A DNA stretch of 64,000 nt from a bacterium (GTDB taxonomy: Bacteria; Myxococcota_A; Polyangia; Nannocystales; Nannocystaceae), in the NCBI GenBank assembly GCA_024742475.1, contig JANSYI010000029.1, positions 51,028 to 115,027 on the forward strand, read 5' to 3'. The notes beneath the pieces are model-generated. The model was not told the DNA's origin, did no database searches, and worked only from the letters and a program-made list of their open reading frames with translations. The position numbers and the translations under genes were made by a program. The stretch's first letter is position 1. Each line of letters starts with the position of its first letter. Positions 57,176 through 64,000 of the stretch are shown one piece after another.

Positions 57176-58294
57176 TCAGGGGGCGTCACGCCGGGGCCGG
57201 AGCACGGTGAGCAGGTCGTCCCCCACGGCCTTGCGCCGCTCGACCACCAGCGCCGGTGTCCGGGCGACCTTCGCCCAACTCACGCCACCGACCGCTGCGG
57301 TGCCCTCTCCGAGCACTTTGGGGGCGGTGAACCAAAACCACCGGTCCCACGCGCCCGCCTTCGCGAACGCGCCGACCAGCGCGCCACCGCCCTCGACGAG
57401 CAGCGAACGCACATCGGCCCGCCCCAACGCGCGCAACGCCCCGCGCACGCTCACGCGCCCGTCACCGGTGGCCTGCACGCGCACCGTTTCGACCCCGCAT
57501 TCGTGCAGCCGCTGCGCGTCCCGGGCGCGGGCTGCCGCCGTATGCACGACGATCGTCCCCTCTGCGCAGACGGCCTTGTCCCGCGCGGCGGCGAGGCGCA
57601 GCCGCGAGTCGAACACCACGCGCAGCGGATCGACCCCCTTGGTCAACCGCACGGTGAGCGAGGGGTCATCGGCGAGCACGGTGCCGATGCCGACCGCGAT
57701 CGCGTGATGCTGGGCCCGCAGCCCATGACCGAGCTTGCGAGCCGGGGTCGAGGTGATCCACTTGCTGTCTCCGGTGCGCACGCTGACCCGCCCGTCGAGG
57801 CTGGCCGCCGTCTTGAGGGTGACGAACGGGACGCCACGTTCGACGTGGTGCAGGTAGTGCTCGTGCACGCTGGCGCACGCCTGAGCGCCGGGGCCCACGT
57901 CGACCACGACGCCGGCCTCGCGGAGGAGGCCGCGTGCACGACCGGCGGCGTGGCGTGCCGCGTCGTCCACCCCGTACACCACGCGCGCCACACCGGCGCC
58001 GATGATCGCGTCGGTACACGGGGGCGTTCGCCCATGATGCGAGCACGGCTCGAGGGTGACGTAGAGCGTTGCCCCCCGCGCGTCCTCACCCGCCTTCGCG
58101 ATCGCGCGGGCCTCGGCGTGCGGTCCGCCCGTGGGCGCGGTGCGTCCGGTTGCAATCACGCGATCGCCTTGAACGAGCAGCGCACCCACCGAGGGGTTGG
58201 GGTACGTCGCACCGAGGCCGCGCTTGGCGAGCGCCACGGCGCGGCGCATCATCGCCAGGTCGCGGTCAGGATCCGCTGGGTTTCTTCTTGCCAT
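57176..58294 (-). CDS. ribD: Bifunctional riboflavin deaminase/reductase
   Basis: Deaminates and reduces the pyrimidine after GTP cyclohydrolase II. The 372-residue protein has a zinc deaminase domain (TGGPHAEARAI, YVTLEPCSHHGRTPPC) at 60-105 and a reductase domain (FVTLKTAASLDGRV, AVGIGTVLADDPSLTVR). The last third is somewhat divergent but complete. It overlaps the nrdR 3' end by 29 bp. Confidence 0.95.
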   Translation of the reverse strand: MARRNPADPDRDLAMMRRAVALAKRGLGATYPNPSVGALLVQGDRVIATGRTAPTGGPHAEARAIAKAGEDARGATLYVTLEPCSHHGRTPPCTDAIIGAGVARVVYGVDDAARHAAGRARGLLREAGVVVDVGPGAQACASVHEHYLHHVERGVPFVTLKTAASLDGRVSVRTGDSKWITSTPARKLGHGLRAQHHAIAVGIGTVLADDPSLTVRLTKGVDPLRVVFDSRLRLAAARDKAVCAEGTIVVHTAAARARDAQRLHECGVETVRVQATGDGRVSVRGALRALGRADVRSLLVEGGGALVGAFAKAGAWDRWFWFTAPKVLGEGTAAVGGVSWAKVARTPALVVERRKAVGDDLLTVLRPRRDAP

Positions 58295-58793
58295 TGCGGT
58301 CTGCTTCGAACAGCGTCCGCTGCCCTTCGATGTTCACCCGCTGCCGCTTCTCCATCTCGCGCAGGAGCCGTTCGAACTCTGCGATGGTCTCGAAGCTTCG
58401 ATACACCGAGACGAAGCGGACGTAGGCCACCTCGTCGAGGTCGTGCAGAATCTCCATGACGCGCTCGCCCACCTCGGACGCGAGAATCTCCCGATCGCCG
58501 CGGGTCGTGCACCACTGCTCGACCTGCTGCACGATCGTCTCGAGTTGGTCGCGCTTGATGCCGCGCTTGCGGCACGCCGCCTCGAGGCCCCGCATCAGCT
58601 TCTTCCGGTCGAAGGGCTGCTTCGTTCCGTCGCGTTTGACGACCTGCGGCAGCTGCTCATCGATGCGCTCGTGCGTGGTGAAACGGTGGCCGCACGCGTT
58701 GCACGTGCGGCGGCGACGGATCGACCGACCGTCGCGCCCCTCTCGGGAATCGAGCACCTTGGTGCTCGGGCTGCCGCATACCGGACACTGCAC
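58266..58793 (-). CDS. nrdR: Transcriptional repressor NrdR
   Basis: Zinc-ribbon and ATP-cone repressor of ribonucleotide reductase genes. The zinc finger is CPVCGSPSTKVLDSREG with CNACGHRF; the ATP-cone is VVKRDGTKQPFDRKKLMRG. The 175-residue protein starts with GTG. The nrdR-ribD order is widely conserved. Confidence 0.96.
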   Translation of the reverse strand: MQCPVCGSPSTKVLDSREGRDGRSIRRRRTCNACGHRFTTHERIDEQLPQVVKRDGTKQPFDRKKLMRGLEAACRKRGIKRDQLETIVQQVEQWCTTRGDREILASEVGERVMEILHDLDEVAYVRFVSVYRSFETIAEFERLLREMEKRQRVNIEGQRTLFEADRNGKKKPSGS

Positions 58794-58858
58794 GGGCCGG
58801 GAGGAGTCTACCCCGTGGCTCCGCCTCCCGCGTCCGGGTACGAGGGCGGCCGGGGCTT

Positions 58859-58876
58859 GCTGAACGAAGATTCAGC
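58859..58876 (-). terminator. Short hairpin after rpiB
   Basis: GCTGAA and TTCAGC pair around a 6-nt loop (CGAAGA on the plus strand), 21 bp after the rpiB stop. No T-run, so it is a weak terminator candidate. Confidence 0.3.
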
Positions 58877-58897
58877 CAGAGGACCCGGGCCGGGCGG

Positions 58898-59335
58898 TTA
58901 CCCGTCGATCAGGTCGACGCGCCGCTGGTGGCGGCCGCCTTCGAACGACCCGGCGACGAACGCGTCGAACACGGTGGCGGCGAGGCCGAGGCCGAGGACG
59001 CGTGCACCGAGGCACAGCACGTTGGCGTCGTTGTGGGCGCGGCCCATGGAGGCGCTGAAGGTGTCGCCGCACACGACCGCTCGGATGCCGCGGATGCGGT
59101 TGGCGGTGATCGCCATGCCTTGCCCGGTGCCGCAGACGAGCACGCCGAGCGCTCCCGGCTGCGCGGTGAGCTTGGCGCACAGCGCCTTGGCGACATCGGG
59201 ATAGTCGGCCTTCTCGTCGGCCGTGGCGGGACCGAGCGTCTCGACCACGTCGTGGCCCGCCTCCCGGGCGTGGGCTGCGAGGTGCTCGCGGAGCTCGACC
59301 GCGGCGTGATCACTTCCGAAGTACAGGCGTGCCAT
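58898..59335 (-). CDS. rpiB: Ribose 5-phosphate isomerase B
   Basis: Converts ribulose 5-phosphate and ribose 5-phosphate. The 145-residue protein shows FGSDHAAVELREHL, VCGTGQGMAITANRIRGI with the catalytic Cys region, and RAHNDANVLCLGARVLG. It sits between fabF and nrdR, touching fabF by one base. The glyA gene often found next in related genomes is missing. Confidence 0.95.
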   Translation of the reverse strand: MARLYFGSDHAAVELREHLAAHAREAGHDVVETLGPATADEKADYPDVAKALCAKLTAQPGALGVLVCGTGQGMAITANRIRGIRAVVCGDTFSASMGRAHNDANVLCLGARVLGLGLAATVFDAFVAGSFEGGRHQRRVDLIDG

Positions 59336-60576
59336 CAGGCTTTCTTGAGGACGAGCGAAGCGTTGGTGCCGCCGAACCCGAAGCTGTTGCTGATCGCGTA
59401 CTCGATGTCGGCCTCGCGTGCGGTGTGTGGCACGTAGTCGAGGTCGCACTGCGGGTCGGGATCGTCGAGGTTGATCGTCGGGGGCAGCACCCCATCGCGC
59501 AGCGCCATCGCAGTGATCGCGGCCTCGAGGCTGCCCGTGGCGCCGAGCAGGTGACCGTGCATGGACTTGGTCGAGCTGACGGCGAGGCCCTTGTCGGCGT
59601 GGTCGCCGAACACCGTGCGAATCGCGGCCGTCTCGAGCACGTCGGCGTCGGTCGAGGTCGCGTGCGCGTTGATGTAGCCGATGGCCTCGGGCGCCAAGCC
59701 TGCGTCGGCGAGCGCGAGCTTCATGCAGCGAGCCCCGCCCTCGCCCCCGGGCGCCGGGGCCGTGATGTGGTGCGCGTCGGAGTTGGCCGCATAGCCGACC
59801 AGCTCCGCGAGGATGGTGGCGCCCCTGGCCTGCGCGTGCTCGTAGGACTCGAGCACCACAATGGCGGCGCCCTCGCTGAGGACGAAGCCGTCGCGCGAAG
59901 CCGTAAAGGGGCGCGATGCCTTGGTCGGCTCGTCGTTGCGGGTGGACAGCGCCCGCGAGGCACAGAAGCCGCCCACACCCAGGCGGGTGACGGTCGACTC
60001 GGCGCCGCCGGCGAGCATGACGTCCGCGTCGCCACGCTCGATGAGCCGCGCCGCCTCGCCGATCGAGTGGGCGCCCGTGGAGCAGGCGGACACCATCGAC
60101 ATGTTGGGGCCCTTGAAGTCGTAGCGGATCGACAGCTGACCGGGCGCCAGGTTGATGATCACGCTGGGGGTGAAGTACGGGCTGATGCCGCGTCGGGGGC
60201 CCTTTTCGAGCACCTTCTCGAGGGTGTCCTCGATGGTGGTCAGCCCGCCCATGCCCGCGCCGATGTAGCAGCCGGCGCGCTCGGGGTCGGGCTTGTTCTC
60301 CCGTAGGCCCGCCTGGTCCATGGCCATGTCACCGGCCGCGATGGCGAACTGGATGAACAGGTCGGTGCGGCGCACCTCCTTGTTGGGCATCCACGGGCTC
60401 GGGTCCCAGTCGCGAATTTCGCCGGCGATGGTGGTGGTGTACTCGGATGCGTCGAAGCGGGTGATCGGGCCGATGCCCGACTCGCCGGCTCGAAGGCGAC
60501 GCCAGTTGTCCTCGAGGCCGATTCCCAGCGGGGTCACAAGGCCGACTCCAGTGATGGCGATTCTGCGTCGTGTCAC
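59335..60576 (-). CDS. fabF: 3-oxoacyl-ACP synthase II (KASII)
   Basis: Elongates acyl-ACP with malonyl-ACP. The 413-residue protein has the catalytic Cys in VSACSTGAHSIGE and the His residues in INAHATSTDADVLE and STKSMHGHLLGATGSLE. It starts at the GTG at 60576 (MTRRRIAITGVGLVTPLG), the family start; an upstream frame extension is unlikely. Confidence 0.96.
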   Translation of the reverse strand: MTRRRIAITGVGLVTPLGIGLEDNWRRLRAGESGIGPITRFDASEYTTTIAGEIRDWDPSPWMPNKEVRRTDLFIQFAIAAGDMAMDQAGLRENKPDPERAGCYIGAGMGGLTTIEDTLEKVLEKGPRRGISPYFTPSVIINLAPGQLSIRYDFKGPNMSMVSACSTGAHSIGEAARLIERGDADVMLAGGAESTVTRLGVGGFCASRALSTRNDEPTKASRPFTASRDGFVLSEGAAIVVLESYEHAQARGATILAELVGYAANSDAHHITAPAPGGEGGARCMKLALADAGLAPEAIGYINAHATSTDADVLETAAIRTVFGDHADKGLAVSSTKSMHGHLLGATGSLEAAITAMALRDGVLPPTINLDDPDPQCDLDYVPHTAREADIEYAISNSFGFGGTNASLVLKKA

Positions 60577-60667
60577 GGCGATCTCGATGGCGCACGGGCT
60601 CGGCCAGGCCGAGGGCAAACGAATGGGGGGAGCGGCCGCGCGCGCCCGTCCCCCCGATGCAAGCGCA

Positions 60668-60907
60668 CTACTGCTGCGCGTGGTTCTTGACGTAGGAGAT
60701 GGCGTCTCCGACCGTCTTGATCTTGTCGACTTCGTCGTCGGGGATCTTGACGTCGAAACGCTCTTCGAGCGCGAGGACGAGCTCGACGATGGCGAGCGAG
60801 TCTGCGCCCAGGTCGTCTTGGAACGTCTTGGCGTCGGCGACGTCTTCGGGTTTGACGTCGAGTTGCTCGACGATGATCTCTTTGACTTGGCTCTCGATGT
60901 CGGACAT
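60668..60907 (-). CDS. acpP: Acyl carrier protein
   Basis: A 79-residue ACP with the phosphopantetheine attachment Ser in DDLGADSLAIVEL. It is acidic and has the normal four-helix pattern. It carries acyl chains for FabD, FabG and FabF, encoded next to it, and lies 91 bp from fabF and 53 bp from fabG. Confidence 0.98.
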   Translation of the reverse strand: MSDIESQVKEIIVEQLDVKPEDVADAKTFQDDLGADSLAIVELVLALEERFDVKIPDDEVDKIKTVGDAISYVKNHAQQ

Positions 60908-60960
60908 GGACTTGTCTCTTCTGTGGTGAGGTCGGAAGGAGGTCAGGTCGGGCCTCGCGG

Positions 60961-61737
60961 CTAGATGAGGAGGCCCCCGTTCACGCGCAGGACGTGGCCG
61001 GTGATGTAGGCGGCGGCATCCGAGGCCAAGAAGGCGACGGCTTCCGCGATTTCGTCGGGCGCACCGATGCGCCCCAGGGGGATGTTGCCCAGCAGCGCCT
61101 CTCGGGCGTCGCCTTGCAGGGCGGCGTCGGTCATGTCGGTCTGGATGAACCCAGGCGCCACGGCGTTGACCGTGCAGCCGCGCGAGGAGAACTCGCGCGC
61201 GAGCGACTTGGTCATGCCGATGACGCCCGCCTTGGTCGCCGCGTACATCGACTGCCCGGCGTTGCCCTGCTCGCCGACGACCGAGGTCAGGTTGATGATG
61301 CGACCGCGGGTCTTCGCCTTGAGGAGGGGACGCGCGGCGGCCTTGCTGCACAGCAGCGTGCCTCGCAGGTTGACGCGCTGCAGCGCCTCCCAGTCGTCCT
61401 CCTTGACGCGCATGAGCAGGGCGTCGATGGAGATGCCGGCGTTGTTGACCAAGATGTCGAGGCCGCCGAGCGCCTCGCCCACCTGCTTGAAACCCTCTTT
61501 GACCGCGTCGGCATCACTGACGTCGAAACCGACGGCGAGGGCTTTGCCGCCCTCGGCCTCGATCGCGGACACCACCTCGTTGGCCGCAGCCTCTCCACGG
61601 GCGTAGTTGACCGCCACGTGGGCTCCGCGGGCCGCGAGCACCGTCGCGATCGCTCGGCCGATGCCACGGCTGCCACCGGTCACCAAGGCGCAGCGGCCGG
61701 TGAGGTCCAAGGACGCGGGCAGGTTGGAGCTGGTCAT
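60961..61737 (-). CDS. fabG: 3-oxoacyl-ACP reductase
   Basis: NADPH-dependent short-chain dehydrogenase of the elongation cycle. The 258-residue protein has the Rossmann motif TGGSRGIGRAIA, NNAG, and the Ser-Tyr-Lys triad in INLTSVVGEQGNAGQSMYAATKAG. The ATG at 61737 overlaps fabD by 4 bp. Confidence 0.97.
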   Translation of the reverse strand: MTSSNLPASLDLTGRCALVTGGSRGIGRAIATVLAARGAHVAVNYARGEAAANEVVSAIEAEGGKALAVGFDVSDADAVKEGFKQVGEALGGLDILVNNAGISIDALLMRVKEDDWEALQRVNLRGTLLCSKAAARPLLKAKTRGRIINLTSVVGEQGNAGQSMYAATKAGVIGMTKSLAREFSSRGCTVNAVAPGFIQTDMTDAALQGDAREALLGNIPLGRIGAPDEIAEAVAFLASDAAAYITGHVLRVNGGLLI

Positions 61738-62666
61738 GAGGCGCCCTCGTTTAGCACATCGATATCGTCCGGGGAACCGACGCCACGGACGGTGATGCTG
61801 CGATCGATGCGACGCACCAGGCCGGCAAGCACCTTCCCATGACCCACCTCGAGCGCAGACTCGACACCCAGGTGCGCAGCCTTCTGCACGGAGGCTTCCC
61901 ACTTCACCCGGTGCGTGACCTGACGAACGAGAAGCTCGGCGACACGCGCGGGATCTTCGTTGGGTTCGGCTTCGACGTTGGTGATGACCGGTGCGGAGAA
62001 GGTCCCCATCTGCACCGACGCCAGCGCATCACCCAGTCGGTCGGCCGCGGGCTGCATCAGCGCGCAATGAAACGGCGCGCTCACCTTGAGGGGGATGGCG
62101 CGCTTCTTGTGCTCCTTGACCAGCGCCTTGAGCCGATCCACGGCCGCCACGTGGCCCGCGACGACGATCTGCCCGCCCCCGTTCTCGTTGGCCGGACTGA
62201 CGACCTCGCCCTGCGCTGCCTGCTCGCACAGGCCCTCGAGCGTCTCGCCGTCCATGCCCATCACGGCCGCCATCGCGCCGACGCCCGCGGGCACGGCCTC
62301 TTGCATGGCTTGGCCACGCAGCCGCACCAGCTTGACCGCGTCGGCGAAGTTCAACGCGCCCGCGGCCACGAGCGCCGAGAACTCACCCAAGCTGTGCCCC
62401 ATGTACAACGCGGGCCGAAGGTCGGTGCGCTCGCGCAGGGCCGCGAGCGCTGCGATCGACGTGGTGAGGATCGCCGGTTGGGTGTTGGCGGTGAGGGTGA
62501 GGTCCTCGGCCGGACCCTCGAAGCATAGGGCGGAGATGGAGAAGCCCAGCGCTTCGTCGGCTTCGTCGTAGATCGCCTTCGCGGCGGCGCTCTGCTCGTA
62601 CAGGGCCTTGCCCATGCCGACTTGTTGAGAGCCCTGACCGGGGAACAAGAATGCAACTTTGCTCAT
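61734..62666 (-). CDS. fabD: Malonyl-CoA:ACP transacylase
   Basis: Loads malonyl groups on ACP. The 310-residue protein has the oxyanion/nucleophile motifs FLFPGQGSQQVGMG and GHSLGEFSALVAAG (active Ser), plus the catalytic His in VSAPFHCALM. The stop overlaps the fabG start and its own ATG overlaps the plsX stop, so the three are tightly coupled. Confidence 0.97.
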   Translation of the reverse strand: MSKVAFLFPGQGSQQVGMGKALYEQSAAAKAIYDEADEALGFSISALCFEGPAEDLTLTANTQPAILTTSIAALAALRERTDLRPALYMGHSLGEFSALVAAGALNFADAVKLVRLRGQAMQEAVPAGVGAMAAVMGMDGETLEGLCEQAAQGEVVSPANENGGGQIVVAGHVAAVDRLKALVKEHKKRAIPLKVSAPFHCALMQPAADRLGDALASVQMGTFSAPVITNVEAEPNEDPARVAELLVRQVTHRVKWEASVQKAAHLGVESALEVGHGKVLAGLVRRIDRSITVRGVGSPDDIDVLNEGAS

Positions 62667-63721
62667 GACGCGCTTTCAGCCGCCTTGGCGGCATCGAAGA
62701 GTGGTTTGTGGTGTTGCACCGCAGCCTCGAGCTGCGGCGCGAGTTTCTTGGTGATGCTGCGTGCGACCTGCGCGAGGCTGGTCTCGATCGCGTTGGGGCT
62801 CGCGGCGCCGTGGCAGATGAACGCCAAACCGCGCACGCCCAGCAGCGGCGCGGCGCCGTAGGAGTCGGGGTCGAGCGCCGAGCGAAGCCCCATCAGCGCC
62901 GGCTTCATCATCAGCGCGCCGAGCTTCGCGCGTGTGCTCGAGCCGATCGCATCCTTGAGCCAGCCCCCCAGCGCGCGGCCGGTCGCCTCCATCACCTTGA
63001 GCGCGATGTTCCCCGAGAATCCGTCGGCGACGATCACGTCGACGGCGCCACCGAGCAGGTCCGCGCCCTCGGCATAGCCGAGATACTCGAAGGCGTCGCT
63101 GGGGTGCTCGCGCAGCAGCTGGTCGCAGGTGCGGGTGAGCTCGGTGCCCTTGCCCTCTTCGGTCCCGTTGGAGAGCAGCGCCACCTTGGGCTTGGCCTTC
63201 GAGAAGTTGGAGGCCGAGTACACCGCGCCGAGCACGGCGAACTGCACGAGGTTGATCGGTTTGCAGTCGACGTTGGCCCCCACGTCGAGAAACGTGGTGA
63301 GCGCGCCCGTCCGCGTCGGCGTGGAGGTGACCAGCGCCGGGCGATCGACGCCCTTGATGCGACGGTACTTGAACAGCCCGCACGCCAGCATCGCGCCCGA
63401 GTTGCCCGCCGACATGGCCGCGTCGGCTTCGCCCTTCTTCACGAGCTCGAAGCACTGCGGCATCGAGGCGTCGGGTTTGCCGCGGACGGCCTTGCTCGGG
63501 CTGTCCTCCATCGTGATGACGTCGGGCGCGTGATGAATCCGCAGCGGGAGGGATGACCAGTCCGGCGCCTGGGCGTCGAGCGCCGCCGCGAGCTTGCGCT
63601 CATCGCCGACCAAGACGACTTCGATGCCGCCTTTGCGCACGGCCCGAAGCGCCCCCTCGATCTCGGGACTGGGACAGTGGTCTCCACCAAAAGCGTCGAG
63701 TGCGATTCGAGCGTTGGCCAT
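62663..63721 (-). CDS. plsX: Phosphate acyltransferase PlsX
   Basis: Makes acyl-phosphate from acyl-ACP for phospholipid synthesis. The 352-residue protein begins IALDAFGGDHCP and has the characteristic ALVTSTPTRTG, GANVDCKP, LSNGTEEGKGT and GFSGNIALKVMEATG segments. It starts at the ATG at 63721. fabH, usually between plsX and fabD, is absent, and rpmF-yceD are not seen upstream. A stem-loop sits immediately 5' of the start codon. Confidence 0.96.
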   Translation of the reverse strand: MANARIALDAFGGDHCPSPEIEGALRAVRKGGIEVVLVGDERKLAAALDAQAPDWSSLPLRIHHAPDVITMEDSPSKAVRGKPDASMPQCFELVKKGEADAAMSAGNSGAMLACGLFKYRRIKGVDRPALVTSTPTRTGALTTFLDVGANVDCKPINLVQFAVLGAVYSASNFSKAKPKVALLSNGTEEGKGTELTRTCDQLLREHPSDAFEYLGYAEGADLLGGAVDVIVADGFSGNIALKVMEATGRALGGWLKDAIGSSTRAKLGALMMKPALMGLRSALDPDSYGAAPLLGVRGLAFICHGAASPNAIETSLAQVARSITKKLAPQLEAAVQHHKPLFDAAKAAESAS

Positions 63722-63726
63722 GGTGT

Positions 63727-63744
63727 CCGGGGCTCCCACCCCGG
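63727..63744 (-). promoter_or_regulatory. Hairpin at the plsX ribosome-binding site
   Basis: CCGGGG (63727-63732) and CCCCGG (63739-63744) form a perfect 6-bp stem. On the minus strand the loop contains TGGGAG, the only Shine-Dalgarno-like sequence before the plsX ATG at 63721. A TAGGAT hexamer (63754-63749) just upstream may be the -10 of its promoter. Confidence 0.4.
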
Positions 63745-63975
63745 CGGCATCCTAGAGACTGCCCGCCCCAGGAACCACCCCGTTCCGCCCAAACCCGCGC
63801 CCCTCGACCCCGAACCAACGCAAAGCCCCCCGAGGTCACCCCCGCGCCAAGCGCAAGAGCCCGACCAAGGAGGGTCGACTTCGAAAAACGTCTCCGTCCA
63901 CGAAGAACGGCTTCCGTCCCCGGCGAGCGAAGCGAGCAGGAGCCCGACAGGGCGACCGTTGGAGGGTGAAGCGAA
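63745..63975. other. Non-coding stretch upstream of plsX
   Basis: About 230 bp beyond the plsX leader. I find no gene with recognisable product on either strand; open frames here are artefacts of base composition. The expected rpmF is absent. Confidence 0.45.
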
Positions 63976-63990
63976 GGGGGCTCCGCCCCC
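63976..63990 (-). terminator. GC hairpin near the right window edge
   Basis: GGGGGC (63976-63981) and GCCCCC (63985-63990) pair around a 3-nt loop. It may end a minus-strand gene lying beyond the window. No U-tract. Confidence 0.3.
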
Positions 63991-64000
63991 GCAGCGAGGG

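Noticed and set aside
63745..64000. Expected rpmF (L32) upstream of plsX
   Set aside because: Translation of all frames shows no L32 zinc-ribbon or basic N-terminus; only GC-rich non-coding sequence is visible.

Overview
The window looks like chromosomal DNA of a myxobacterium (phylum Myxococcota), probably of the Nannocystis/Plesiocystis type. This rests on very high GC with strong GC3 bias, Ser/Thr protein kinases with PEGA or formylglycine-enzyme-like sensor regions, secreted lipoproteins with Thr/Asp/Ser linkers, and large multidomain proteins. No sequence search was run, so the placement is an inference. I saw no tRNA, rRNA, CRISPR array, insertion sequence or prophage.

Layout. 1-10.7 kb (all minus): dut, a pseudokinase/FGE-like membrane protein, purC, a small 4-TM holin-like protein, purF, prfB (decoded through the classical +1 programmed frameshift), lolC/E, lolD and the N-terminus of bamA. 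The last genes make the lipoprotein-release ABC transporter and start the outer-membrane protein assembly factor. 10.9-20.8 kb (minus): the conserved translation/transcription operon rimP-nusA-ylxR-infB-rbfA-truB-rpsO-pnp. It has a promoter, a hairpin and a strong intrinsic terminator-like structure ahead of rimP that look like an attenuated leader. 20.8-30.6 kb is accessory: an ECF sigma factor with an NrsF-like anti-sigma factor, a small membrane protein, an asparagine-synthase-like protein without the glutaminase cysteine, a secreted beta-helix-like lipoprotein, a 1,061-residue fusion (adenylation domain + three almost identical carrier domains + polytopic membrane acyltransferase-like domain), and a lipoprotein.

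30.6-38.9 kb (minus): queA-tgt, then yajC-secD-secF, then recJ. 39-48 kb is a second accessory block of envelope and signalling proteins: an alpha-helical repeat protein, a TPR protein, a Kelch-like lipoprotein, a PEGA-domain Ser/Thr kinase, a periplasmic protein with a C-terminal anchor, and a MEMO-family protein with a PqqD-like N-terminal region. 48-53 kb: a TetR-family regulator with two dyad operators, a Lys/Arg/Ser/Pro-rich small lipoprotein, an RND/MMPL exporter, and an HU protein with a histone-H1-like tail.

53.2-63.7 kb (minus) is a tightly packed housekeeping run. It holds plsX-fabD-fabG-acpP-fabF (fatty-acid initiation and elongation, without fabH), rpiB, nrdR, ribD-ribE-ribBA (riboflavin; the RibA half appears degenerate), coaBC (CoA) and a family-4 uracil-DNA glycosylase, with repeated 4-bp start/stop overlaps.

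The most unusual item is the adenylation-triple-carrier-acyltransferase fusion and its neighbours, which could form a surface acylation or aminoacylation system. Also notable are the rimP leader attenuator, the TetR operators, the degenerate RibA half, the pseudokinase-FGE fusion, the H1-tailed HU protein and promoters placed for nearly leaderless transcripts.
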